Source of the DNA: Sorex araneus
Lineage: Eukaryota; Chordata; Mammalia; Eulipotyphla; Soricidae
Direction of reading: 5' to 3'
Assembly: GCF_027595985.1 (NCBI RefSeq)
Contig: NC_073313.1
Coordinates: forward strand, 78,949,994-79,013,993
Length of the DNA: 64,000 bases
Within the stretch, counting starts at the first letter, position 1, and every line of letters begins with the position of its first letter. Below the pieces are notes generated by a model that made no database searches, was not told the DNA's origin, and was given only the letters and a program-made list of their open reading frames with translations. The translations under genes and the position numbers were made by a program. This document shows, piece after piece, positions 11,040 to 22,012 of the stretch.

Positions 11040-11160
11040 CTGGCTCCTGAGTCAGATAGCCTGGGCTTAAATCCCAACTCTGACTCACCAAGAGTGTTAA
11101 TTTGGGCAAGTAATTTAATCTCCCCATGCCTCAATGTTTGCTGCCAAAAATGGAACCTCA
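11040..11160 (+). mobile_element. MIR element
   Basis: Matches the MIR core by eye: CTGAGTCAGATAGCCTGGGC, TTGGGCAAGTAATTTAATCT, CCCCATGCCTCA. Confidence 0.8.
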
Positions 11161-11310
11161 GGGCCACTAGAGTCTGCATGTACAGCACAAGGGGCCACGG
11201 ATCACTTTAGAGTTGATGTTCCATAAAACATTAGCTACTGATCTTACAAGACTGTTTGAAAATGGAGTGTGATGATGTATACAAACCTTCGAAGAGGAAA
11301 TTGTAAAGGT

Positions 11311-11395
11311 TTTTTTTTGAGGGGAGACTGTATCAAACTCAGGATCTTATACATGTGAAGTATGTACTCCCTACTAAGCTCTATTACCAGCCATG
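11311..11395 (-). mobile_element. SINE fragment
   Basis: Antisense tRNA-like head with ATCAAACTCAGGATCTTAT and GTATGTACTCCCTAC. Confidence 0.5.
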
Positions 11396-11477
11396 GTTAA
11401 TCTTTTGGTGGACACCTTGGCAATATCTAGGAGACTAGTATTGCATATGCTCTGTATTCCACAGAAAAATATTTTTG

Positions 11478-11600
11478 TGTGTATTTTAAACCATACTCCA
11501 TGATTCTTAGTAATCACTCCTGGCTTAGGAGACTGTGCATGGCAAGGGATTGAATTTTGTCCAGCTGCATCCAAGGTAACTATCTATATCTATGGCCCTT
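11478..11600 (-). mobile_element. Old SOR-like SINE
   Basis: Antisense body AGTAATCACTCCTGGC and a diverged head ending in TATGGCCC. Confidence 0.5.
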
Positions 11601-12322
11601 CATAGAAATCTATTGATGAATGGTGATGTCATTATCCCAAAACTTATACACCAGGCCACCAGGCAAATATCTGAGGGTTGACAAATATTAACCTGATTCC
11701 AGTGCAAGCACTGTACAAGATGAAACATAAAAGATGTTAAGGCATAATAGAATTCCAACCTCTCTCTGAATTAGGGTTGTCACCCAGGCACTGCCATTCG
11801 CAAGTATTGCTGCTTACAACAGAGTACACAGGCTGGAAGAAAGTGACTTCTTCCTTGTTTCTGGGAGAAGCTCCCCTATACTGAAAAATTCTAGATATTC
11901 TCTGGCTCTATAGTCTTCTCTCCATCCATCACTTCTCTAAACATCTTATCAAAGCAAACAAGTATGTACTTACCCTCCACACACACATTCACAAATACAT
12001 ACACATATGTTTGTATATACTCGAACATATACCGAACTCATTCTGTCCACCTGCCAGGAAGCTATTTCTAAATTGTCCATGGTAGATGAGCAAATCCTTA
12101 TGTCTGTCCCTGGCTTATGTGATAATATTAGCTTATCAACTTTCACAATCACAAATTAATCCCATAATATCATAATTTCTATGGAGCTCAAGTCTCCATT
12201 ATGGTTGTTTAACATTGCTTCTCTGTTCTACCTGCAAAATGACGTCAAACATAGCATTTAAGAACAGTTTTATTGTGAGGATAAATCTTCAAGCCTTATT
12301 TGTCCATTAAAAGAGAATACAT

Positions 12323-12506
12323 GGGGCCAAAGCGAAAGTAGGGCGTCTGCCTAGCCTATGGGTAGGGCGTTTGCCTAGCACATGGCCGACCCGGGTTCAA
12401 TCCCCTACATCCCGTATGGTCCCCCGAGCACTGCTAAGAGTAATTCCTGAGTGCAGAGGCAGGAGTAACCCCTGAGCATCGCCAGGTGTGACCCAAAAAG
12501 TGAAAA
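12323..12506 (+). mobile_element. SOR SINE with duplicated A-box segment
   Basis: Flanked by AAAAGAGAATACAT (12309 and 12507). The head contains TAGGGCG(T/T)CTGCCTAGC twice in tandem (about 12342 and 12362), a duplication of roughly 20 bp across the promoter A box. The rest is near consensus. Confidence 0.92.
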
Positions 12507-12835
12507 AAAGAGAATACATGATAATTTTATATAGTCTACCAGACTATATAGTCTACTATATATTCTTCTCTTAGAACACACTCATGAAAAACTAAGTGCT
12601 AAAAAAACCTGAATACACAACTTATAAACCCAGAAACATAAGACCAATAATATAACAAGATGACCTCATTATTTTTAAAGCACAAGATACAGCAGCAGTG
12701 AAAGATGCCCTTCTGACCCAATAGAATGATAGCATTTTAGATTGACAATATCCAGTATTGATGAACCTATGCGGAAACAAGTCACCTTTATACACTACTG
12801 ATGAGAGTACCAATTAGTAAACAGAACTCTCCCTT

Positions 12836-12856
12836 GCTTGCTTGCTTGCTCACTCG

Positions 12857-12897
<41 letters not shown>
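12836..12897. repeat. (CTTG)n/(CT)n simple repeat
   Basis: Short CTTG units followed by a CT run. Confidence 0.95.
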
Positions 12898-12900
<3 letters not shown>

Positions 12901-13212
12901 ATTTGCCAATACCCAGGAACATTCTAATTGTGTATGTACTTTTGATACAACAATTCCATTTCTATTGATTTATTCTGGACAAATATACACAAAAGTATAT
13001 AAACATGCAAGTAACAGGATATTTATATCAGCCTTGTTTGTTTTTGAGAAAATAGAAAAATCTGTATGCCTATCAATAAAGGACTAGATAAGCAATTGTT
13101 ACTCAAACAAGGCAGATCTATGTAGTCATGGAGACATGTCCAAGGCTAAATATTATTTTAAATTGTGGATGTGTAAGTATTGATGCAGTATTTTCCTACT
13201 GAAAAATAAAAG

Positions 13213-13372
13213 AAGGGAACAGAGAGATAGTATAGAGGTAAGGTTCTGGCCTTGAATGAAGTAAACCAGGTTCAAACCCCAGCACCATATATGGTCCCTC
13301 AAGTACCATCATGAGGACTGAGTCAGAAATAAGCCACACTCACAGTCAGGTATGCCCTTAAGCCCCCAAAAT
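13213..13372 (+). mobile_element. SOR-like SINE
   Basis: Head AGGGAACAGAGAGATAGTA, B box GGTTCAAACCCC; tail in TTAATTAA repeats. Confidence 0.75.
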
Positions 13373-13784
13373 AAATTAATTAATTAAAATTAAGAGGAAA
13401 TATGTTTAACATATACACAGAAAAATCTCTAAGCATACACTTAAAACAGTTAAAATTGATGACACTTACAGAAATGATAATAACAAGGACAAAGAGAATT
13501 GAAGACGATAAGTAAAACGAAGCAGATAGGAGATAACATAAGGGCAATGGTCAGGATCTTTAGCTATGTCGGTGTTGTAGAGGTGAGTAAATTGTATACA
13601 TACGAACCATTAGAGCCAACTCTATTATAAACATGGAACCCAGAATATAATTAAACCTTAACATGAGTCTGTTAAGAAGAAAGTGGAATAAGGAGAGGGG
13701 AAAGAACCTTGGAACACAGGTAAAGAGACACTGAAACTGAGGTTTGGAGTTGGAAAACTATATGCCTAAAACTCTATTAGCAGT

Positions 13785-13920
13785 TTTGTAAATCAAAATT
13801 CCAAGGTTATAAAAATTTCATTATAAACTATAACCACGTAGAAAGCCACTGATGACATACCCATAAACTCTTCACTTTTAACATCTTTCTACTCTAAACA
13901 TTGATCTGTAACATCTTTAT
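13785..13920. repeat. Direct repeat, copy 1
   Basis: About 135 bp including TATAAAAATTTCATTATAAA and GCCACTGATGACATAC, repeated at 14913-15048 about 1.13 kb downstream with roughly 85% identity by eye. It matches no repeat family I know. Confidence 0.8.
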
Positions 13921-13922
13921 AT

Positions 13923-14162
13923 CACTGTTATTGTCATCCTGTTGCTCATTGATTTGCTCAAGTGGGCACCAGTAACGTCTCTATTGTGAGACTTGTACTG
14001 ATTTTGGCATATTGAATATGCCACGGGTAGCTTGCCAGGCTCTGCCGTGCAGGCGAGATACTCTCGGTAGCTTGCCGGGCTCTCGAGAGGACTGGAGGAA
14101 TTGAACCCAGGTCTGCCGTGTGCAAGGAAAATGCCCTACCCGCTGTGCTATCGCTCCAGCCC
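13923..14162 (-). mobile_element. Complete composite SINE: SOR-like head plus RTE ends
   Basis: A 240-bp element with an exact 13-bp target duplication (AACATCTTTATAT at 13910 and 14163). Read on the minus strand: a tRNA-like head identical in plan to SOR (GGGCTGGAGCGATAGCACAG, B box GGTTCAATTCC), then the RTE 5'UTR module (GAGAGCCCGGCAAGCTACCG, GGCATATTCAATATGCC), then the RTE 3' tail (AGAGACGTTACTGGTGCCC) ending in short tandem units. There is no A-tail, unlike SOR. This is the reference copy for the family in this window. Confidence 0.9.
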
Positions 14163-14297
14163 AACATCTTTATATATAAATATATATCTTATATAAATTC
14201 TTTGTGCTTCCTTCTCTAATCCCTATCAAGTAGATTATCTAATGATCATCAATTTGGATTAAAGAAAAATATAAAATATTTTTCAAGTTGGAAATCT

Positions 14298-14470
14298 TGG
14301 GTTGGAGGGGTAGTACAGAACATAAGGTCTTTGCCTTGAATGTAGAAAACCCTGGTTTGATTTCCAACACCACAGGGTCCCCTGAGCACAGTGCCAAGAG
14401 TGATCCCTGATCACAGGGCCAGGAATAGTACTTGCGCACCGTCATGTGAGGACCCAACAAGAAAGAAAGG
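14298..14470 (+). mobile_element. SOR-like SINE
   Basis: Head GGGTTGGAGGGGTAGTACAG, CCTGGTTTGATTTCC and GGGTCCCCTGAGCACAGTGC; moderately diverged. Confidence 0.8.
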
Positions 14471-14625
14471 AATGAGAATCTTTAAGAGTGTGATTTGAGA
14501 GATTTTCATTTTTATGTAACTTACTATGGTAATATTTGCATGTTTAACGTAATTATGTATTTAAAACAAGAAAACTAAGAATAAATAGATGGAGAGAAGA
14601 TAAATGGATAAACAGGTAGGTAGAC

Positions 14626-14863
14626 ATTGTATTGCAAACCATCACACATAAAAGGAGAGAAAGTAAAAGGGGATGTGCCTGCCACAGAAGCAGGGAGGCA
14701 TAGGGGGTGGCGAGAGAGATACTGGGAACATTGGTGGTAGAGAATGGGCACTGGTGGAGTGATGGGTACTCGATCATTGTATGACTGAAACGTAAGCACG
14801 ATAGTTTGTAAGTCTGTGACAGTATCTCATGGTCATTAATTAAAAAAATAAAATTTTAAAAAT
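14626..14863 (+). mobile_element. L1 3'UTR, 5'-truncated
   Basis: Shrew-type L1 end: ATTGCAAACCATCACAC, GAGAATGGGCACTGGTGGAG, TGTATGACTGAAAC, then AATAAAATTTTAAAAA. Confidence 0.85.
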
Positions 14864-14912
14864 TGAAAAATATAAAATGGATGTATAGACTATCATTAAC
14901 GCTAATATTAAC

Positions 14913-15048
14913 TGGTAAATCATAGTGCCTAAGCTATAAAAATTTCATTATAAAACATACCCACGTAAAAGGCCACTGATGACATACTCATCAACTCTTT
15001 ATTCTTGACATATTTCTACTGTTAACATTGATACATAACATCTTTAAG
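14913..15048. repeat. Direct repeat, copy 2
   Basis: Second copy of the 13785-13920 sequence. Its end supplied the target for the L1 that starts at 15050. Confidence 0.8.
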
Positions 15049-15049
15049 T

Positions 15050-17312
15050 GTTACAAAGCAGTAACAATTAAAACAGTATGGTACTGGAACAAAGGCAGAG
15101 CCGCAGACCGATGGAACAGGGTGGAATATCCCTACACACAACCCCAAATGTATGAACATCTATTCTTTGATAAGGGAGAAAGAAATGTGAAGTGGAGCAA
15201 GGAAAGCCTCTTTAACAAATGGTGCTGGCATAACTGGACAACCACATGCAAAAATACGGGCTTAGACCTCGACCTAACACCATGCACAAAAGTCAGATCA
15301 AAATGAATTAAAGACCTCAACATCAGACCAGAATACATAAGGTACATTGAAGACAAGGTCGGCAAAAACCTCCACGATATTGAAGCTAAAGGTATCTTCA
15401 AAGATGACACACAACTGATCAACCAAGTGGAAACAGAGATAAACAAACGGGACTACATTAAACTAAGAAGCTTCTGCACCACAAAAGATACAGTGACCAA
15501 AATACAAAGACAATCTACAAAGTGAGAAAGGATATTCACCCAATACATATCTGATAAGGGGTTGATATCAAGGATATATAAGGCACTGGTTGAACTCTAC
15601 AAGAAGAAAACATCAGAAAATGGGGTGATGAAAATTTCTAAGGAAGAAATACAAATGGTCAAAAGGCACATGAAAAAATGTTCTTCATCACTAATCATCA
15701 GGGAGATGCAGATCAAGACAACTATGAGATACCACCTCACACCACAGAGACTGGCACACATCCAAAAGAACAAAATCGACCGGTGTTGAAGTGGATGTGG
15801 GGAGAAAGGTACCCTTCTACACTGCTGGTGGGAATGCCGACTGGCTCAGCCCTGGTTCATTCGTCAAAACAGTATGATGCTTCTCAAAAAACTAGAAATT
15901 GACTTTCCATTTGACCTAGAAATACCACTTCGGGGAATATATCCAGGAAAGGCAAAAAAGTATAGTCGAAATGAGATCTGCTGACTGGTTAAAGAAACTT
16001 TGGTACATCTACACAATGAAATACTATGCAGCTGTTAGGAGAGATGAAGTCATGAAATTTGCTTATAAATGGATAGACATGGAGAGTATCATGCTAAGTG
16101 AAATGAGTCAGAAAGAGAGGGATAGACATAGAAGGACTGCACTTATTTGTGAAGTAACATGAGACTGACACCCAAGGACAGTAGATAAAAAGGCCAGGAG
16201 GACTGCCCCATAGCTGGAAGCCTGCTTTATGAGTGGAGGGGAGAAGGCAGATGGAATAGAAAAAGGATCACTAAGAAAATGATGGCTGGAGGAATCATTT
16301 GGGATGGGAGATGTGTACCCAAAGTAGATAATGGACCAAGCATAATTACCTCTCAGTGTCTATGTTGCAAGCCATAATTCCCAAAAGTAGAGAGAGAGTA
16401 TGGGAAATATTGTCTGCCATGGAGCCCTGGGGAGGGTTGGATAGGGAGTTATACCGGGGCTATTGGTTGTGGGGAATGTGCACTGGTAGAGGCATAGGTG
16501 TTTGATCATTGTGAGATTGTAACCCAAACATGAAAGCTTGTAACTATTTCACGGTGATTTAATAAAAATTTTAAAAATAAAAGTTAAATTTTTTTAAATT
16601 TCATCTGCACTCGTATGTTCATGCAGCACTGTTTACAATAGCCAGAATCTGGAAAAAAACCGAGTGCCTGAGAACAGATGACTGGTTAAAGAAACTTTGG
16701 TGCATCTACACAATGGAATACTATGCAGCTGTTAGAAAAGATGAAGTCATGAACTTTTCATATAAGTGGATCAGCACAGAAATTATCATGCTAAGTGAAA
16801 TGAGTCAGAAAGAGAGAGACAGACATAGAAAGATTGCACTCATCTGTTGAATATAAAGTAACAGAATGAGAGACTAACACCCAAAAATAGTAGAGATAAG
16901 GACCAGGAGGTTTGCTCCACGTCTTGGAAGCCAGTCTCACATGCTGGGGGAAAAGGCAGCTCAGATATAGAAGGGAAAACTAGGTAAAATGTGGCTGGAG
17001 GACCTGCTTGGGATGGGAGATGCGTGCTGAAAGTAACTGTAGATCAAACATGATGGCCACTCAATACCTCTATTGCAAACTACAACAAAGGCCCAAAAGG
17101 AGAGAGAGAACAAAACGGAATGCTCTCTGCCACAGAGATGGGGTGGAGTGGGGGTGATGGGGAGGGGGTGTAAGGGATACTGGGATCATTGGTGGTGGAG
17201 AATGGGCACTGGTGGAAGGATGGGTACTCGATCATTTTATGACTGAAACACAAGCACAAAAATTTGTAAGTCTATAACTGTACCTCACAGTGATTCAGTA
17301 ATATTTTTTTAA
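15050..17312 (+). mobile_element. 5'-truncated L1 (outer) split by a second L1
   Basis: Flanked by ATCTTTAAGT at 15040 and 17313. The outer element begins inside ORF2 (TIKTVWYWNKG…), runs to 15981, resumes at about 16609 and ends with the L1 3'UTR and an A/T-rich tail. Recognisable ORF2 C-terminal blocks include [29 protein letters not shown] and MSQKERD. Stops break the frame (for example after KIDRC), so it is dead. Confidence 0.88.
15982..16595 (+). mobile_element. L1 3' fragment nested in L1
   Basis: Starts at the ACTGGTTAAAGAAACTTTGG block of ORF2 and ends AATAAAAATTTTAAAAATA. The host sequence is duplicated imperfectly on both sides (AAATGAGATCTGC at 15969, AAATTTCATCTGC at 16596). The two halves of the host L1 join seamlessly when this piece is removed. 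Confidence 0.8.
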
Positions 17313-17331
17313 ATCTTTAAGTATTTAAATA

Positions 17332-17360
17332 CACACACACACACATATATATATATATCA
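17332..17360. repeat. (AC)n(AT)n microsatellite
   Basis: AC run followed by an AT run, just after the L1 tail. Confidence 0.95.
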
Positions 17361-17364
17361 GATG

Positions 17365-17590
17365 TGCAATGTGCAAGGGTATCAAAGGGTCTGTGGGAGA
17401 AGAGAGGGTTTGCTGTAGCATCCAACCCTGTAGCAGAGTACAGAGGAGGCTGGGGGTGAAATGATGGGTCAGGGACTTTGTCTTCCTGTTTGGTCAAGCA
17501 AGTATAGTTATATGCTGGGCCTCTCCAGGGTCTGTTTCAATTGTTCCTTGCATATGATTTATCTATTGATTCCCTGAGAGAGATACAGGG
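17365..17590 (+). repeat. Unassigned duplicated sequence, copy 1
   Basis: Shares GATGGGTCAGGGACTTTGT, TGTTTGGTCAAGCAAG, CCTCTCCAGGGTCTG and TTGCATATGATTTA with 18085-18330 in the same orientation. Its first 45 bases are instead the reverse complement of the start of the other copy. Confidence 0.75.
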
Positions 17591-17771
17591 AGAAAGAGAG
17601 AGAGAGAATCACTAGTTAGCCTTCTTGAGATTTTGCAGAGTACATTTTATTTAGATACAAGCAGAATGTGTTACAATGGAGTCCAGAAAGCCAGCCTTGA
17701 AGGGCCTGAGATGTGACTCAGTGTCAGAGAATATGTTTCACAAAGGAGAAGAACTAATTTCTATGCCCAAC

Positions 17772-17805
17772 TCACACACAGACACACACACACAAACACA
17801 CACGT
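17772..17805. repeat. (CA)n microsatellite
   Basis: Interrupted CA run. Confidence 0.9.
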
Positions 17806-17814
17806 CAGATTTGA

Positions 17815-17930
17815 CTTAAGTCCCAATCCCGCCCCTTACTGAATATAAGAACACAGGCAATTCCTGTGTGTGAGTGCAATTACGACAGTGGTTGGTTTCT
17901 ACTGAGCATTATAGAAACATTAAATAAGCT
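17815..17930 (+). mobile_element. Possible MIR fragment
   Basis: TTGACTTAAGTCCCAATCCC and AGAAACATTAAATAAGC suggest a worn MIR. The match is weak. Confidence 0.35.
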
Positions 17931-18084
17931 TATCAGATCCCTGAGCTCCAGGGAGATGGAAGAATTAATTACCTGGGTCACAGGGCCATTGTGCAAGATG
18001 AAGCAATATTCACGAAAGCGCTGTGGAATGTGAGACTGTTTATAAATCACAAGTCCCCGAGTAAATGTCAGTTGCCATGTTTAC

Positions 18085-18330
18085 CTTTGTCAGCACGAAA
18101 AGCTTCTCTCTTCTCCCACAGCCCCTGTGACACCCTTGCATATCCACTAAGTCTGCAGCCGCCTCCGTCCCTGCAGCAGGGGGGCAGAGGAGACTGGACA
18201 GTGAGGAGATGGGCCAGGGGCTTTGTGCTCTTGTTTGGTCAAGCAAGCAGGGAACTGTGCTGGACCTCTCCAGGGTCTGCTCCAAAGGCCACTTGTGTCT
18301 TTGCATATGATTTAACTATTCATTGCAGAC
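18085..18330 (+). repeat. Unassigned duplicated sequence, copy 2
   Basis: Second copy of the 17365 sequence. Its opening (TCTCTTCTCCCACAGCCCC) is inverted relative to copy 1 while the remainder is direct. Confidence 0.75.
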
Positions 18331-18660
18331 GTCTGCTTGGATGTGGCCATCTGTTCCCCGGCAATTTTCAAGTCCAAATTGCATGATTGCTCCCCCCTGA
18401 AGCATGTTCCATCCCGATTTTGGTCCTCAGCAGCCCTTCACCTTGATCCTAGATTCTTTTTTATTTTAAGTTGCAATTATTGTTTCAGCTCTTAACACAA
18501 AGTCGACTGAACCCTCTCACCACCAACAACACCATTTTATAAGTAACATCCTATCTGCTTTGGGAAAGAAAATGTAGAAATGATTGCAGATGCAAACAAA
18601 AACTGCCAGAGTAACACCAGCTAGGGAAAATCACTATCTGCATATGGGTATCATTCTTTG

Positions 18661-18823
18661 GGATTTTTTGTTTGGGGCCACACCTGGCACTTTTCTGAAA
18701 TTTTTCTGTGTTTATGCTTGGCTCTGAGCTCAGAGATCACTCCCAGGGAAGCTGGGGAGGGAAAGAGGATCAAATTCAGGTAGGTTCTCTGCAAGGCCTT
18801 ACCCACTGTACTATCTCTCCAGC
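18661..18823 (-). mobile_element. SOR SINE, diverged
   Basis: Antisense: TTTGGGGCCACACCTGGCAC … CCCACTGTACTATCTCTCCA. Confidence 0.8.
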
Positions 18824-19097
18824 CTTTAATATCGTTCTTTGGGCTTTATTCCCCTTGAACAGGAGATTTCCTTGTTTTTATGTTTCTGAGATCACGCTAT
18901 AGGGAAAATTTGGTACTCCCCCCTTTCCTCATTTCACTCTAGTGCAAGTGTCTTCCTGTTAGGAAAAAATTCTTATCATAACCTTCATTTACAAGGACAT
19001 TGATACAATCTCAAGAGTGTCAAACACCTTAAATAAGAGGGGGACGGGTGGCCCCCTCCCACCAATATTTAACCTGGCAATGGGAGCATAAAGGTTC

Positions 19098-19188
19098 AGT
19101 GCCTGGTCTAGTGGCATAGTGCCAGGAATCTAACTCAAGCTTCCGAGCGTGAGGGGCATGTGCTCTACCACTTTAACTATACTCCCTG
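19098..19188 (-). mobile_element. SINE head fragment
   Basis: Antisense head with GTGCCAGGAATCTAACTCAA and TGTGCTCTACCACTT. Confidence 0.5.
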
Positions 19189-19204
19189 CACCGACAATTA
19201 AATG

Positions 19205-19365
19205 CTTTTGGATCCACACCTAGTCTTTGTGCTCAGGGGTGACTCTTAGCTTGGTGCTTTGAGGTAACTCCAGAAGGTGTTCAGGGGAAGATGCGGTGCC
19301 AGGGATAAAACACGGGGCTTCAACAAGCAAAGCATGAGAACTTCAAACCATCTCCTCAGCCCCCT
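19205..19365 (-). mobile_element. Old SOR-like SINE
   Basis: GGATCCACACCTAG, GTGCTCAGGGGTGACTC, ending CCATCTCCTCAGCCCC. Confidence 0.7.
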
Positions 19366-19404
19366 AATTTTTTTTTATAATTGAGATATCACTGATTTAC
19401 ACAA

Positions 19405-19540
19405 CTTTTTGGTTTTGTTTTTTGAACCACACCCAGCATTGTTTAGGGGTTACTCCTGGCATATTCCTCCAGAGTTGTTCCCAGTGGTGCTGAGGGGCCA
19501 CGTGGATTGGAGTTTCTTTCAGGCCCTGGTTTACAAGATT
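19405..19540 (-). mobile_element. Old SOR-like SINE
   Basis: TTTTTTGAACCACACCCAGC and GGGGTTACTCCTGGCATA; the head is degraded. Confidence 0.65.
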
Positions 19541-20055
19541 GACTAAGATTCCACTGTACGTCTCTACACAAAACACGCACCACTTATCAACATACTGACC
19601 GTGTATAAAATGGTGGTCCCTACATAAAATCTGGGTGGGTCCTGGGCTATATCACCTCAGTTTGAATAACTATAGTCTATGAGGTTTACAAAATAACCAG
19701 ATGTCCTAACAACACATGTCTTAGAGCAGCCTCCCAGTACTTCATGAAAGCGCTTGAGCAGACCACACCACTCCTGGCACCACAAGGTCTAGTTTCCATC
19801 CAACTTCCCCCACACCCGCTGATGTTGACCCCACAGGCCCTATTTTATTTGTAATGTGAAAGTTCTTGTATCATGTGACACGCCCTTTGCACATTTTTCA
19901 AGTGTACAATGCTGTGGTGTTAAATAGGTGTTTGGAGAAAAGCATCATTATCTAGTTCCCAGACACCACCAACACCCCGAAAGAGAAACCCAAAAGGTGG
20001 AGAGGAAATTTTGGGTTTGGGAGTGAATGGATTTGGGTTGATTTTAAGGGGTAAC

Positions 20056-20164
20056 AAAAAAAAAGAAGTGACAGGTCTTGAACACTTTGGTGGTGGAGGG
20101 GCAATAACTTATTATACCAACTGCATAAACATACTATCACCAACCATGTTACCGCAATTATAAT
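20056..20164 (+). mobile_element. L1 3' end, old
   Basis: TTTGGTGGTGGAGGGGCAAT and a diverged terminal region, similar to 50500-50705. Confidence 0.5.
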
Positions 20165-20167
20165 AAC

Positions 20168-20315
20168 ACTGAGACTGGAGAGATAATGTAGTGGTTTAGA
20201 CACTTTATTTGCATGTAGTTTGAGCTCAGACAGTGAATACCACTACCACCAGGAGTGATCCCTGAGCATAGAACCAAGAGGAAGCCCTTAACACTGAGGA
20301 TGATTGTCCATAAAC
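20168..20315 (+). mobile_element. SOR-like SINE
   Basis: GAGACTGGAGAGATAATG head and AGGAGTGATCCCTGAGCATA body. Confidence 0.75.
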
Positions 20316-20326
20316 CAAAGAAAAAA

Positions 20327-20495
20327 TTGTTTTGTTTTTGTTTGGGGGGGCATGCACAGAGATGCCCGAGAGTTACTCCTGACTCTGCACACCTGGCAGT
20401 GCTCAGGAGTCCATATGGGATGCCAGGGATTGAAGCTTGGTCAGTCATGTGCAAGACAAGTGCTCTACCCACTGTACTATTGCTGCAACCCCCCC
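20327..20495 (-). mobile_element. SOR SINE
   Basis: Antisense full-length copy with CATATGGGATGCCAGGGATT and GCTCTACCCACTGTACTAT. Confidence 0.88.
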
Positions 20496-20527
20496 AATTT
20501 TATTAAATAAATAAAAGATAATAATGA

Positions 20528-20689
20528 AGAGGCTAGAGAAATAGTACAGCTTGCCATGCACACAGCTGTCCCGGGTTCCCCCTATACGGGTCCCTTGAGC
20601 ACCACTAGAGGTAATTCCTATGTACAGAACCAGGAGTAATCCCCAAGCATCACTGTGTGGGCCCAAAACAAAACAAAACGGAAAAAAAG
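20528..20689 (+). mobile_element. SOR SINE
   Basis: AGGCTAGAGAAATAGTACAG head, AACCAGGAGTAATCCCCAAG, then an A-rich AAACAAAACAAAAC tail. Confidence 0.85.
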
Positions 20690-21280
20690 ACTATAATGAC
20701 AAAGAAATGTGGTAGCCACTCTCCTTTTGCTCCTCCCTTAGCCCCTAGCAATCTCCACTTTGCTTTCTTTCTCTGTGGATTTGCATATTCTGGAGAATTT
20801 GTATCAATGAAACCATACTGCAAGGAAATTGACACTCGAATAATCATTGGGGTGCTCGCTGAGGATTGTACACCTTTCATTGTGGGACTTGCACACATGC
20901 TGGGCTCACACTCTTGGGTAGTGCTGTGTATGCACACTTTGCCTGTGATGCTCACAGAAGGGGAGCTGTAGTGCTCACACATTTGCTCACCAGGCATCAC
21001 ACTTCCTACCACTGTTGCTCACGTCGCTTTCACTCATCCTCACCAGAGGTTTTGTCGCTTTGTTGTTGTACTTGTACATACACCCGACAAGAGTGTGGCT
21101 GTAAATAACTTGAAGGACCAAGAATCACAGGTAGCAGAATTTCCAGGATTCCCCTGGCCACATGTGCCTACACCAGGGGTAAAACTCAGGATCTCAGTCT
21201 TAAAAGCTGGGCATTCTATTCCAATGACCTACTCAAACAGGCCCCAAACACCCAACCCCCACCAAAATCTTCTTGCTACC

Positions 21281-21442
21281 TTTTGGGGGATACAAGCTGA
21301 TGGTTCTCAGGGCTTACTAATGGCTATGTACTCAGGAATGTCTCCAGTGTGGCTTGGGGGGGTCATATGTGGTTTCAGGAATGAAGTTGAGGTTGACATG
21401 TGCAAGATAAGTGCCTTAACCCCTCTACTATCTCACTGGCCC
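21281..21442 (-). mobile_element. SOR-like SINE
   Basis: TTTTGGGGGATACAAGCTGA … CTCTACTATCTCACTGGCCC. Confidence 0.75.
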
Positions 21443-21472
21443 CTTGTATTATCTGATATTTTAATTTGTTGA

Positions 21473-21605
21473 GGGAGGGGGATGTTCACACTTGATGATG
21501 CTCAGGGCTTAATCATGGCTCTATACTCAGGGATCACTCCTGGGGACCAGATGGGATGCTAGAGATAAAACTAGGGTTGTCTATGTACCAGGAAACTGCC
21601 CTATA
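21473..21605 (-). mobile_element. SOR-like SINE
   Basis: GATGATGCTCAGGGCTTAAT and GATGGGATGCTAGAGATAAA. Confidence 0.7.
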
Positions 21606-21917
21606 AGTATCTATAGGTATGCTGTTCTATCTGATAAAGGCAATAGGCTTGACACTACCAGAGACTTGGCTTCTACTGTCAGTGCTTAATACTCAGCATA
21701 ATGGTTAGCACATTAAAGGTAATTTATAAATAGCCACTGAAATAATCACTGAAAAACCTGCAAATTGGAGGATGCTGGGAGTTCTGCCCTTTGTACAAAG
21801 GTATCAGGAATGTGGGTGGATCATTTGGCATTGCACTGGCACTTCTGGATGGAAAACTAAACTAAGTTAATTTTTGTTTCAGGGAACTTTTGGCAAAAGA
21901 AAGTAAAAATTGCAATT

Positions 21918-21992
21918 CTTTTTTTTTACTGTGCTGAAATTGAACTTGGCTTTCATGCATGTAAGGTATGCACTTTACCACGGAGCCACAAT
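21918..21992 (-). mobile_element. SINE head fragment
   Basis: AAATTGAACTTGGCTTTCAT and GGTATGCACTTTACCACGGA. Confidence 0.5.
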
Positions 21993-22012
21993 TTGTTGAA
22001 AAAGTCAATGAG

